NCBI GenBank assembly: GCA_029256575.1
Contig: JAQSXR010000003.1
Location: forward strand, 372,001-436,000
Reading direction: 5' to 3'
Source of the DNA: Clostridiales bacterium
GTDB taxonomy: Bacteria; Bacillota; Clostridia; Lachnospirales; JAQSXR01
Length of the DNA: 64,000 nt
Below the pieces are notes generated by a model. That model was not told the origin of the DNA. It saw only the letters and a program-made list of their open reading frames with translations, and made no database searches. This document shows, in pieces, positions 43,008 through 52,703 of this stretch (position 1 is its first letter; the number at the start of each line of letters is the position of its first letter). The position numbers and the translations under genes are program-made.

Positions 43008-46000
43008 TAAACTTCACCGTGCCTTTATATGATGTCCCCCATGTTACTGAATTATTAATTGTTGCTACTGCACCTTCCATTACATAATCACCTGGTATTA
43101 TGGTTCGTATTCTATACTTTATCGTAAAGGAACTACTACCGTAATGATAGATAAATCGAATACGTTGTTTTTCTTGATTTGCAAGGTACGCTCCATTGCC
43201 GCTAGGCTCATAGATAAATCCTGTATAACGTCCTCCAGAAGGAATATAATCATCTACTATGACAGTTTGATCTGGATTTGCAGTTGGTAACGTTACCTTG
43301 ATTGTAACTAGTTTTTCTGTTTTTGAATACTCCGTAATTGTCTTTTCTACTTTTATCTGATTCTTTGTTATATCCGCTTCCGTGATAGCTCCAACATATT
43401 TTGCACTCACATCAACATTACCTGTTAACAATTTTAGATCTAAATCTTTGTATTGTTCTTTTGAAACAGATATTGAAACATAGCCTAAATTGTCTATGGT
43501 CTTGCGAATCTTTTTACCGTCAAGGGTATATTCAAAAGTAGAATTTGCTTGGGTCAACGGCACAAAGTATTTGATATATACCATTTTTTCACAAAGAAGT
43601 AAATACTCTATTCCACTATTTGTAATTAGTGTCTGGATTACCATTTCAGATTCCTCCGTATTTAGAATCGAAGTGGTAATGGATGCAATTGCAGTGAGAT
43701 AAATAGGATTGTAGTCAATTTCGCTGCTGTATGTTGCTTCCTCCGTTATTTTATCAATTGTTAAATTAGGCTTTATATCCTTCTTATAATATTGAAGAGC
43801 TCCATCGGAATCTCCTATTAATGCTAGCCCAGCAATTAGATAAAGTCTGCTTAATTCGTCTAATTCGACCTCTACTAATAAGTACTTAATGTCATATAAA
43901 ACGGGTTGTTTAAGAGCGGCAAGGCCCATATAGGCTGCAGTCACTTGATTTTCGGTAGCCTCTTTATCTGCTATTATTCTTGATAGGTATTGAATCGTTT
44001 TATCATGATTAAAAAATTCTGGATAAGCAGCACATAACCGAGCAGTAAACTCAACATTTGACGATGAACCATCTAGTTCACCTACTCCGCCATCTCCTCT
44101 GATTATATCAGAGTATGGATAGTTAGCTGTAATCCAGCTAAAGTCGTTTCCTGATTGAGCAAACATTTCTTTCATAAATATTAACGCTACCTTTTCATCC
44201 TTTCGGATTAATCGAGTGCAGGATAAACTATTTAGGATCGCTTGATATTGTTTGTATTCACTATTATAAAAGGTTAGATTCACAGGGTACTGCTTTGCAT
44301 TCAAACTAATTTTATCTCTAAGGTTGTATTCTTTGTATAAAATAGTATTAATTCCTGAATCAATCACCTCAAAGTCTAATAACATAGCATCGGAATAACC
44401 CTGACTCTTTGCTGATAGTTGTATGGTGTATTTGCCAATTGGTAGCTTTCCAAAGTTAGCAACTTCCACTTTACCAACTAAACTATTAATCTTTTGAGTT
44501 ATATCGTTTTCTTTCTTTCCATTTGATACAACAACTTCATATTCTACACCCTCGCCCGTTGTGGCTTGATCTCCTGCGCTCTTAAGGGTCACAGCGACAT
44601 CGTCTCCATAAATATATTGAGAGTTTACAATTGGGGTTATATAGATATCTCTTGTTACAATAATATTCTTTCTATTACTTCCAGCTTGCATATCATCCGT
44701 TAACGCTAAAGCTGTAATTCTCCAACTCGTAATATTATCTGGTAGCTTTAATTCAACAGTAGCATATCCATTTTTATCAGTTTCCACATTCGCAAATATA
44801 GCGGTATCCTCAAAATCACTTCTGACAGAAACCAAATTACCGTCTCCCCCACCCATCTCTGCTCCACCAGATAGAAGTAAATCGTTTGGTATATAGGAAA
44901 CATATTTCATATAGTTACTAGAGTAAGCATGCGCATAGAGTGCACGTAAAATATCATCATCATTATAATAAAGGGCAAAAAGGGCTTCATCTACCATAGA
45001 TACAAGAACATTGGTATTTGGTATTGGTTGGTTAGCCTGATCAACGACTCGAATCGTGACCTTTGCCTTGCTTGATGGAGCATATTTCTCTTTATCTGCC
45101 TCTATCTGGATATCTACTTTTCTTTCCATATAGTTATACCTTACGTAACTCTCACCAACATTAAAGACATGTGTTCCATCAAAAAAGGCACCCGTAATCA
45201 TGAAATTTGGCACTAACTTCTCATTAAAATCTATTTGTATCTGATCCGAAGTAGTAACCTGGAATTCATTTATTCTTTTACTAATTGTATAATAGAAAAA
45301 GGAACCATCTGCTATTTTATCCTTAGCATAATTGTTAGTCAACTTGAATGTAGCAGGAGTATTGCTGTCAAACTTATATTCTTTCGAATTAAGAGTATAT
45401 CTTTCATTGGTATATCCATAATAATCATAAAGTTGTGTGCTATTATAATACGTCTGATCCACCAACGTTAACCTTCCTTGGGAATCTGTATAATGATATG
45501 TGATTTGATAGTAACTACCATCCTCATTGAATAGTGGTAGCTGATCAAATATTGCTTTTCCATCCACTGTACGAATCTCAAAATCACCCATTGAATATCC
45601 TACTGTATCATATCGAAATCTCTCGACATTTTCATTATAAACGGGATCATACACAAAACCTAAGCTTGATTTTACATGTTCATATAACGTAACGGAGGCA
45701 TTTACTACTGTATCAAATGGAGCACCTATATATTTATTCCGGTTGTATATATCATCAGGTGAGGTAATCTGACTATAATCAGTTAGATTCGTATTTAATT
45801 CGATTACATATTTACCATCAACGTCTTTTCCCTCCGATGATTCTAACAATACGTCTCGATTTACCAAATAAAAGTTACCACTTGTACCTATATACTCAGA
45901 CCCTTCGTCATGATTTGATACAGAATACTGAATGGACCTAGGACTTGGCGAGCCATATCCATCCTCGCTAATACTCAAAAAATGTTTGGCGATTCCATCT

Positions 46001-47949
46001 TTATTGGTGACTGCAATTTCATTTTTCATATTTAGATTGATATTGGTGTTATAGCTACTATAATAATAATCAACTTTAAGATTCATATCAGCTGCTGCTG
46101 TTCCATCATAGAGGCTTAGGTCGGTTGTAATTACAATGTCATCCCCTTTATAATCATCATATAGAAGTTGGCTGCTGGACGATTTATTGATGTAAATTGG
46201 CTTTACATATTCCTCAATTCTCACATAATTGGAATTATGTGTTCCAAACTCAGATACCAGGTTTACATAATATGTGTCACTAGACAAATCTTCATAAGGA
46301 ATACTTGCAGTAAATACTCCATCCTTCGATAATTTGATTTTTGTTTTGTAAAAATCTTGATTATTCGCTCGATAGCTTTCCGTTAATGTAATTTCCAACT
46401 CATTTGGAATAGGCGTTCCTTCTCTACGAGGTCTAATAACTCCCCATACTCGAATAGTATCTGAAGGCATGTAACCTCCTCGGTCTGTATAGATATAAGA
46501 AAAGTAATCTTCAAATAAATCTTCACTACTTCCTGAATCGATATTATACACCTCGGTATTATTTGAAATAGTGTCTATAAACTTTTTATTATCCACTGTC
46601 GATATCGAAAGGATTGCATTCGATTGATAATCAATGGTAATACCATTAAAAGTAGCTAACCCACTGGCATTTGTACGCGTTTCATATTTATCACCGTTCA
46701 TCTCAATCTGAACAAAGGCTTGGTTGGCAGGCCCTCCTAGGTTGGCATCATTAACCCAAATTATCGCTTTATCCTCATCACTGGTTGCATATACTCCTAG
46801 GTCTGTAATCTGCATCGTTATAATATCTTCTACCAGATCATTCTCTTTTTGTTTCACAACCAAAGCATAATACCCGAAATCAAGCTTATTTGGTAAAACT
46901 ATTTTTTCTGTATAATTATCGGAAGCCAAGTTTATTGTTATATCAAAATTATGAATTAATGTCATCTCTAATTGATTAAGAGAAAGATTCATTTTATCCT
47001 CTTCAACAAAATTACTTAAATATTCCTTATAATCTTGCGCGGAATTGAATTGATAAATTTCACCTTTATATTTATCCTTAGAATTGTTGGAAGTGAGCAC
47101 TGTTATTACAGGAAGGTCATTTGTAGTATAGGAATGAGTCCCTTCAAAGGCAAAATTAAAGTAAGTATCGTCGTCTTCTGGTCGTGTCTCAAATTCAAAC
47201 GTATAATCTTCTCCTAATTGATCCCCTGCTGAATTCTTTAGGGTACTTTTTATGGTAACTTTATAGGCTTGCCCATTTTCCAATCCGGTATGGGTTAATA
47301 CATAAGTGGAATTATATCTTTTTACTTCAAACTCTACACTTGGTTCAAACACAACATTTTTCTTAATCTCATCAATTTCAACATCTGGGCTAGAAAAAGT
47401 AATCTCAATACCAGTCATGTTAGACATATAGGTAGAACCATTTGTTGGATATGACTCAAGAATTCGAAAGGTTCCTTCTGTCTGAAAAGCCCATGATTTG
47501 CTTATTCTACCATCCTGGCCCTGCTCCAAAATATTAAACACTTCATTATCCTTGAAAGGTTCAGCAGCAGTTAGAAGAAACTCGTTTTTCTTTATCTCTT
47601 CCACATCGTACTTCATCTCTGGAGATATCTTAATAATATTTTTTATTTCCTTTACAGTTGTATTTTGTTTCATAACAATATGAAATTGGGTATCTTTTGC
47701 TACCCCCTTAGCCATTAACTTAGTCGGTGTAATGGATACCGTTTTATATTCAAAAGTAGTATCTTCAAGTATTGTATCATCCAAGGTTTTTGGTTCAATA
47801 ATATTCTTATCCTTTGCAAAGCTAAGCCCTATCAACAGGCATATAGAAGCAACTGCAAGAATAGAAACCAATAGCGCTATCTTATACTTCTTACAGATAT
47901 TCTTCATTTTTGTAAATATAATATTTTCCCTATTATTCTTTTTAATCAT
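43000..47949 (-). CDS. Bacterial alpha-2-macroglobulin-like protein without thioester
   Basis: 1649 aa, the largest gene here. One N-terminal membrane segment (IALLVSILAVASICLLIGLS), a Big_5/Ig-like domain (about 155-255, ending YTFEFETRP), MG2-type domain (SYIYTDRGGYMPSDTIRVWG near 480), bait-region-like middle, and the A2M core (GYATVELKLPDNITSWRITA, near 1095). The C-terminal half has the alpha/alpha-toroid region, but no CxEQ thioester is present. Bacterial relatives trap attacking proteases at the envelope. GGGGAGG precedes the ATG. Translationally coupled to the Memo-family gene. Confidence 0.88.
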   Translation of the reverse strand: MIKKNNRENIIFTKMKNICKKYKIALLVSILAVASICLLIGLSFAKDKNIIEPKTLDDTILEDTTFEYKTVSITPTKLMAKGVAKDTQFHIVMKQNTTVKEIKNIIKISPEMKYDVEEIKKNEFLLTAAEPFKDNEVFNILEQGQDGRISKSWAFQTEGTFRILESYPTNGSTYMSNMTGIEITFSSPDVEIDEIKKNVVFEPSVEFEVKRYNSTYVLTHTGLENGQAYKVTIKSTLKNSAGDQLGEDYTFEFETRPEDDDTYFNFAFEGTHSYTTNDLPVITVLTSNNSKDKYKGEIYQFNSAQDYKEYLSNFVEEDKMNLSLNQLEMTLIHNFDITINLASDNYTEKIVLPNKLDFGYYALVVKQKENDLVEDIITMQITDLGVYATSDEDKAIIWVNDANLGGPANQAFVQIEMNGDKYETRTNASGLATFNGITIDYQSNAILSISTVDNKKFIDTISNNTEVYNIDSGSSEDLFEDYFSYIYTDRGGYMPSDTIRVWGVIRPRREGTPIPNELEITLTESYRANNQDFYKTKIKLSKDGVFTASIPYEDLSSDTYYVNLVSEFGTHNSNYVRIEEYVKPIYINKSSSSQLLYDDYKGDDIVITTDLSLYDGTAAADMNLKVDYYYSSYNTNINLNMKNEIAVTNKDGIAKHFLSISEDGYGSPSPRSIQYSVSNHDEGSEYIGTSGNFYLVNRDVLLESSEGKDVDGKYVIELNTNLTDYSQITSPDDIYNRNKYIGAPFDTVVNASVTLYEHVKSSLGFVYDPVYNENVERFRYDTVGYSMGDFEIRTVDGKAIFDQLPLFNEDGSYYQITYHYTDSQGRLTLVDQTYYNSTQLYDYYGYTNERYTLNSKEYKFDSNTPATFKLTNNYAKDKIADGSFFYYTISKRINEFQVTTSDQIQIDFNEKLVPNFMITGAFFDGTHVFNVGESYVRYNYMERKVDIQIEADKEKYAPSSKAKVTIRVVDQANQPIPNTNVLVSMVDEALFALYYNDDDILRALYAHAYSSNYMKYVSYIPNDLLLSGGAEMGGGDGNLVSVRSDFEDTAIFANVETDKNGYATVELKLPDNITSWRITALALTDDMQAGSNRKNIIVTRDIYITPIVNSQYIYGDDVAVTLKSAGDQATTGEGVEYEVVVSNGKKENDITQKINSLVGKVEVANFGKLPIGKYTIQLSAKSQGYSDAMLLDFEVIDSGINTILYKEYNLRDKISLNAKQYPVNLTFYNSEYKQYQAILNSLSCTRLIRKDEKVALIFMKEMFAQSGNDFSWITANYPYSDIIRGDGGVGELDGSSSNVEFTARLCAAYPEFFNHDKTIQYLSRIIADKEATENQVTAAYMGLAALKQPVLYDIKYLLVEVELDELSRLYLIAGLALIGDSDGALQYYKKDIKPNLTIDKITEEATYSSEIDYNPIYLTAIASITTSILNTEESEMVIQTLITNSGIEYLLLCEKMVYIKYFVPLTQANSTFEYTLDGKKIRKTIDNLGYVSISVSKEQYKDLDLKLLTGNVDVSAKYVGAITEADITKNQIKVEKTITEYSKTEKLVTIKVTLPTANPDQTVIVDDYIPSGGRYTGFIYEPSGNGAYLANQEKQRIRFIYHYGSSSFTIKYRIRTIIPGDYVMEGAVATINNSVTWGTSYKGTVKFSE

Positions 47950-48056
47950 TGTTACCTCCCCAATATTTATGAATAATATACCCTCGATTTATGTATGTTG
48001 TATGTATATGTGGTATGTGTACATTATACCACATGGAAATATTTTACACAAATAAA

Positions 48057-48093
48057 GCCAATATCCTCTGCTTTAAGCAAGAAGATAGTGGCT
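48057..48093 (-). terminator. Terminator after the helicase gene
   Basis: Outer arms AGCCACTATCTTC and GAGGATATTGGCT (with G-T pairs) and inner TGCTTAAAGCA, followed on the minus strand by TTTATTTG. Lies about 20 nt after the helicase stop. Confidence 0.6.
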
Positions 48094-48111
48094 CCTAATT
48101 TACCCGTTTGT

Positions 48112-50454
48112 TCATCCCCAAAATTCTTCAACTGTAGGTTCAAGCGTTAATTGATTCACTACTTTATATTCCTCCCACTCTTTGGGAAAAAGGTTTTTGT
48201 ATTGTTTTCCATTAAATCTCTCATCTAAAAGTAATATAATACCTTGATCAAAATCCGTTCGAATCACACGTCCTGCTGCTTGAAGCACTTTATTCATTCC
48301 AGGATATAGATAGGCAAAATCAAATCCATTTTCACCACGTTCCTCATAATATTGCTTCAAAAGCTCACGTTCATTACATACCATTGGAAGACCTGTACCT
48401 ACGATTATCGTTCCTATTAATCGATCTAATTTTAGATCAATTCCCTCCGAGAAAACACCACCTAATACACAGAAAGCCACCAAAGACGTGTCTCTATTCG
48501 GTTTGAAATTACCTAGGAAAAGTTCACGTTCTTCTTCTAGCATGGAAGACTTTTGTTTTAGTAGCTCCATCTCATGGTCCAACCCATTCTCGATTGCAAC
48601 CTCATATACATCTTGCATAAAGCTATAGGATGGAAAAAAAACAATATAATTTCCACTCTTAATCTGTACCACCTGTTTGATATATTCATATATTTTATTA
48701 TATTCTTCTCTATTTCTTCGCGTGAATTTACTACTTACATCACTTGCGATCATTAATAGTCGTTTCTTTATATCAAAAGGAGAATGCACATAAACCGCAT
48801 AATCTTCTACATTATTACTTAGCAGTTCCTTATAATACTTTATAGGTAGTAGCGTAGCTGAGAAAAATACAGTTGCATTGCCCTTATTTAAGCATGCTCT
48901 TAAATTGGTCGAAGTATCAACGCATAATAATTTAATCATAAATCCAGTATCACTATTATTCTCAACATATATTACATAACTCTTATCCACTAATTCATAT
49001 ATCTTCAAGAAATTCCTAACGTTTAAATAGAATTCGAGTACTTTCTTACGTTCATCGAAAATCTTTTCCTCTTCGAGAAATTTCTCCATTTGTGTCATCA
49101 ATCGAAGTAGTTCTATTATAAAATTATCAATATCATGCATCACGACATAATTATTACAAAGCTTCTTCATCGCTAGTAGATGCTTGTTACATTTCTCAAT
49201 AACTGAAGCTAATGATTTACTCTGGGAAGATACCACTCTCTTAATTTCCAGAAAATTATCCTTAAATAACTCAGCACTATACATTTGTCTGGCTCTCTCA
49301 ACCAAATTGTGAGCTTCATCAACCAAGAATATATAGTCTCCTTTAACTCCGTCACTAAAATATCTTCTTAGAAAAACATTTGGATCAAATACATAATTAT
49401 AATCGCATATTATTACGTCCACCCAGTAAGTTACATCCAAACACATCTCAAAAGGGCAAACCGTATATTCATTTGCATATTGAATTAAAATATCTCGAGT
49501 AATATTATCATTTTGAGAAACAACAGCAAACACTGCTTCATTAATCCGATCGTAATGCCCTTTTGCATATGGACATGCATCAGGGTTACATTCTTTTTCC
49601 TCACAAATACATAGCTTGTCCTTAGCAGTTATGGTTGCAGTCTTTATCTGAAGACCCTTACTTCGCAATATTTCAAAACCTTCCTCTGCAACTGTTCGAG
49701 TAATCGTCTTAGCAGTCAGATAGAATAATTTATCTCCAAGCTCCTCCCCCATAGCCTTCACAGTAGGAAAAATGGTAGACATCGTTTTACCAACTCCGGT
49801 TGGTGCCTGAATAAATAAGGTCTTTCTTCTCTTAATCGTCTTATACACTGATACTGCTAATTCTTTTTGACCACTTCTATATTCAAAAGGAAATTCAATT
49901 CCTTTAATTGATCGATTTCTAATTTTTTTAGATTGATAAGAAAATCTTGCCCACTTTGCATATTCACTAATTACACTTCGAAACCACATATCCAGTTGAT
50001 CAAACTCAAAACTCTCATGAAAACGCTTAATCACTTCCGTTTCAATATTACAGTATGTCATTTGTACTGAAATGTTTTGCAAGTCATTTTGCATACCATA
50101 TATGTACGCATAACACATAGCCTGTGCTTTATGAACAAACACCGGCTCTTCTATATACGACAAATCCGCATATACTCCTTTAATCTCATCAATCGTAACT
50201 TCATCTTCTTTTATAATAATACCATCTGCTCGACCTTCTAGAGAAATTACAAATTCATCAATTGGAATCTCAATCTTTAATGGAACTTCGGCAGTATAGG
50301 ATGATCCCATCTGTTTTTGAATCTTACGATGGATTCTGCTTCCTTCTTGCATCGCATCCTTATCCGAATATGCCCCTCTTCTATTGTCTATGTCTCCACC
50401 TCTTAAGATAAATTCAACGAGGTTACGAACAGATATCTTAATATGGTTAATCAT
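48112..50454 (-). CDS. PD-(D/E)XK nuclease fused to XPD/DinG-family iron-sulfur DNA helicase
   Basis: 780 aa. Residues 1-170 form a Cas4/RecB-like nuclease with EGSRIHRKIQ (His), LEGRADGII (Asp), VTIDEIKG (Glu-x-Lys) and HKAQAMCYAYIYG (Gln, Tyr), all intact. Residues 190-770 are a superfamily 2 helicase: QAPTGVGKTMST (Walker A), cysteines in CICEEKECNPDACPYAKG and CPFEMC for a 4Fe-4S site, DEAHNL, GGVFSEGIDL and QAAGRVIRTD (motif VI). Unwinds and probably trims DNA during repair. The start overlaps the VanZ stop by 8 nt. Confidence 0.9.
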   Translation of the reverse strand: MINHIKISVRNLVEFILRGGDIDNRRGAYSDKDAMQEGSRIHRKIQKQMGSSYTAEVPLKIEIPIDEFVISLEGRADGIIIKEDEVTIDEIKGVYADLSYIEEPVFVHKAQAMCYAYIYGMQNDLQNISVQMTYCNIETEVIKRFHESFEFDQLDMWFRSVISEYAKWARFSYQSKKIRNRSIKGIEFPFEYRSGQKELAVSVYKTIKRRKTLFIQAPTGVGKTMSTIFPTVKAMGEELGDKLFYLTAKTITRTVAEEGFEILRSKGLQIKTATITAKDKLCICEEKECNPDACPYAKGHYDRINEAVFAVVSQNDNITRDILIQYANEYTVCPFEMCLDVTYWVDVIICDYNYVFDPNVFLRRYFSDGVKGDYIFLVDEAHNLVERARQMYSAELFKDNFLEIKRVVSSQSKSLASVIEKCNKHLLAMKKLCNNYVVMHDIDNFIIELLRLMTQMEKFLEEEKIFDERKKVLEFYLNVRNFLKIYELVDKSYVIYVENNSDTGFMIKLLCVDTSTNLRACLNKGNATVFFSATLLPIKYYKELLSNNVEDYAVYVHSPFDIKKRLLMIASDVSSKFTRRNREEYNKIYEYIKQVVQIKSGNYIVFFPSYSFMQDVYEVAIENGLDHEMELLKQKSSMLEEERELFLGNFKPNRDTSLVAFCVLGGVFSEGIDLKLDRLIGTIIVGTGLPMVCNERELLKQYYEERGENGFDFAYLYPGMNKVLQAAGRVIRTDFDQGIILLLDERFNGKQYKNLFPKEWEEYKVVNQLTLEPTVEEFWG

Positions 50455-50923
50455 TTAAATTACGCTTACCTTTCTGGTGCAATCTATAGAGTCTACCTAC
50501 TCCATAATACAAGAATAATCCTGTACTTGCTCCTAAGCTGTCAAGAATAACATCCTTTACTTGTCCACTTCTACCTGAAACAAAAATCTGATGAATTTCA
50601 TCAGAAATTGCATAAATTACACAGATTGATAATGCTTGTATTATCAGCTTATATCCTTGAATCCCTTCACTCTTAATTACATTGAACGCAAGAATACCAA
50701 GTATAAAATAAACAATAAAATGAGCACTCTTACGAATTATAAAATTAAAATTTGTAAAATCAAAAGATGAATTTGGAAATAAGCGATTTATAAAATCAAT
50801 TACTTTATCCATTATCCCTGTACTGATTTGATTTGAATCATCTGCTACTTGTGAAGAAAAGTAAAAAATTAATATCATCCATATTATTAACATCGTATAA
50901 GAAAGTATTTTTCTGCGTTTCAT
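50447..50923 (-). CDS. VanZ-like family membrane protein
   Basis: 158 aa with four hydrophobic segments. Family signature residues: FYFSSQVADDS after the first segment, IRKSAHFIVYFILGILAF, and DEIHQIFVSGRSGQVKDVIL with LDSLGASTG. VanZ proteins are widespread in Firmicutes, with a link to teicoplanin resistance in one case; the normal role is unknown. AAGGGAC precedes the ATG. It overlaps the helicase start and follows the LCP gene by 73 nt. Confidence 0.9.
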   Translation of the reverse strand: MKRRKILSYTMLIIWMILIFYFSSQVADDSNQISTGIMDKVIDFINRLFPNSSFDFTNFNFIIRKSAHFIVYFILGILAFNVIKSEGIQGYKLIIQALSICVIYAISDEIHQIFVSGRSGQVKDVILDSLGASTGLFLYYGVGRLYRLHQKGKRNLND

Positions 50924-50996
50924 TTATGTAGTCCCTTCGATAATCTCTTTATGATATATTATACCAAAGTTTGTAGAAAAACCAAGAAAAATTATG

Positions 50997-52037
50997 TTAC
51001 TCCCCATAAATGATATCTTCTAAAGCAATCCGATTCGCTGATAAATCCGGTACTAACACTGCCATCCCTCTAACTTCACTTGCTGTATAGGTTCCCTTCA
51101 TCGGAAGAGAGTATGTTCCTACATCATCTACTCCCATTAATGCAACCGAAGTTGCCATGCTTATAATCTGCCCATTACTTAGATCAGTAGTGACGAGCGG
51201 GAATATAACATTGATCAAATCAAGTATTTCTGAAATACCTAACCCTTTTATTTTATCAAAAACAGCAGTTATAACATGTCTTTGTCTCTCTGTTCTTTCA
51301 TAGTCTGAATTCCCAATACAGCGAATTCTAGAATATGCCAACGCCAAAGAGCCATCCATATACACCATTCCTTCTGACAAACCTTTAAAGCCCATCCCAG
51401 TTAGGTGAGCTGCTTCTTCTGCATTAAGTTTAATATCGATACCACCAATCCGATTAATTACTTCTTGAAATCCTGTAAAATCGACTTCTATATTCCCATC
51501 AATATGTACTTGGAAATTCTTATCGATCGTTGCATCGAGCAGGTCCATTCCACCAAATACATACGCAGCATTGATACGATTATCACTATATCCAGGTATT
51601 TGTACATACATATCCCGAAGGAGTGATGTAATCTTAATTGTATCATTTCTTTTATTAATTGTTGCAATCATCATACAATCAGCCCTTGCTCTTGGCTGAC
51701 CTACTCTTCTATCTTGACCTATTAATAATATGTTAATAATCTTCTTATCCTTTAGTAAGCTACCATCGGCAGGCCATATTATATCTTTATAATTAACCTC
51801 TTCATTTGTGATTATGGCTTCTTCATTTTCAATGCCTGAAACATTTGTTGATTCATCGATCTCAAAGTATTCTTCTTCAGGTGGGATTACGACAAATGCT
51901 TTTGGACGGTTTATCAAATTTAATTTAGAATTTATATAAGCATAAGTTCCTATAACAATAACAGCTAATATAGCGCAAATGCCTATTAATATTTTTATCC
52001 AAGTAGGTAAATTCTTAATAAAATCTTTATTCATCAT
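50997..52037 (-). CDS. LytR-CpsA-Psr (LCP) family cell-wall glycopolymer ligase
   Basis: 346 aa with a membrane segment at about 15-33 and an extracytoplasmic LCP domain from residue 100: INILLIGQDRR, RADCMMIATINK, SLLRDMYVQIPG, NRINAAYVFGG and LAYSRIR. The conserved Asp and Arg residues of the pyrophosphate-lipid site are present. LCP enzymes transfer polymers from undecaprenyl pyrophosphate to peptidoglycan or protein. It lies just downstream of the response regulator and may belong to the same surface locus. The start may be either of two adjacent ATGs. Confidence 0.92.
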   Translation of the reverse strand: MMNKDFIKNLPTWIKILIGICAILAVIVIGTYAYINSKLNLINRPKAFVVIPPEEEYFEIDESTNVSGIENEEAIITNEEVNYKDIIWPADGSLLKDKKIINILLIGQDRRVGQPRARADCMMIATINKRNDTIKITSLLRDMYVQIPGYSDNRINAAYVFGGMDLLDATIDKNFQVHIDGNIEVDFTGFQEVINRIGGIDIKLNAEEAAHLTGMGFKGLSEGMVYMDGSLALAYSRIRCIGNSDYERTERQRHVITAVFDKIKGLGISEILDLINVIFPLVTTDLSNGQIISMATSVALMGVDDVGTYSLPMKGTYTASEVRGMAVLVPDLSANRIALEDIIYGE

Positions 52038-52076
52038 TCTATTATTTACCTCTCTTTCTAACTATTGTAAAGCAAA

Positions 52077-52703
52077 TTACCCAACCCTTGTAAATCCTTT
52101 CGAAAAAGCATACAAAGCAGCCTGTGTTCTATCTGTTAGTTCTAGTTTCGCAAGCACTTGGCTGACATGTTTTTTAACTGTATATTCCGTTATAAACAGT
52201 TTCTTTGCGATATCTTTATTGCATAGCCCTTTGCCTAATTCTATTAATACCTCTTGTTCTCTAGGCGATAATACATCCAATATCCCTTCCTGAGAAGATA
52301 CCTTCATCATTTCCTCCAAAATTCCAGGGTCGTAATATTTTCTTCCGTTATACACCAATCTAACTGCATATAACAATTCTTCTGGCAATGCTTCTTTCAG
52401 AACATAACCATGTGCCCCTACCTCCTCAGCTCTTCTAAAATCCTGTTCATCTGCTGAAGAAGTTAGCACTATAAATTTACTAATGATACTATTCTTTTTA
52501 CTTTTTTCAATAATATCTAACCCATATTCATTTCCTAATCTTAGGTCCACTAGTACAACGTCTGGCTGTTGTTTTTTAATTATCTCAATTGCTTCTTTGA
52601 TATTACTTGCTTCCCCAATGACCTCCATATCATCTTCTAAAGCTAGAACAAATGCTAACCCTTTGCGTACTAGTGGATGGTCATCAATTAATATTATCTT
52701 CAT
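52077..52703 (-). CDS. NarL/LuxR-family response regulator
   Basis: 208 aa. Receiver domain with DDHPLVRKGL, phospho-acceptor Asp in VVLVDLRLGN near residue 52, and VLKEA with the conserved Lys near 102. LuxR-type helix-turn-helix LSPREQEVLIELGKGLCNKD then YTVKKHVSQVLAKL. GGAGGG is upstream, and the ATG overlaps the kinase stop as ATGA. Partner of the histidine kinase at 52700-54424; probably controls the secreted-protein locus upstream of it. Confidence 0.93.
   Translation of the reverse strand: MKIILIDDHPLVRKGLAFVLALEDDMEVIGEASNIKEAIEIIKKQQPDVVLVDLRLGNEYGLDIIEKSKKNSIISKFIVLTSSADEQDFRRAEEVGAHGYVLKEALPEELLYAVRLVYNGRKYYDPGILEEMMKVSSQEGILDVLSPREQEVLIELGKGLCNKDIAKKLFITEYTVKKHVSQVLAKLELTDRTQAALYAFSKGFTRVG

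Noticed and set aside
43000-47949. Thioester-bearing A2M protease trap
   Set aside because: No CxEQ motif was found in the C-terminal half; the cysteines present lie in unrelated contexts.
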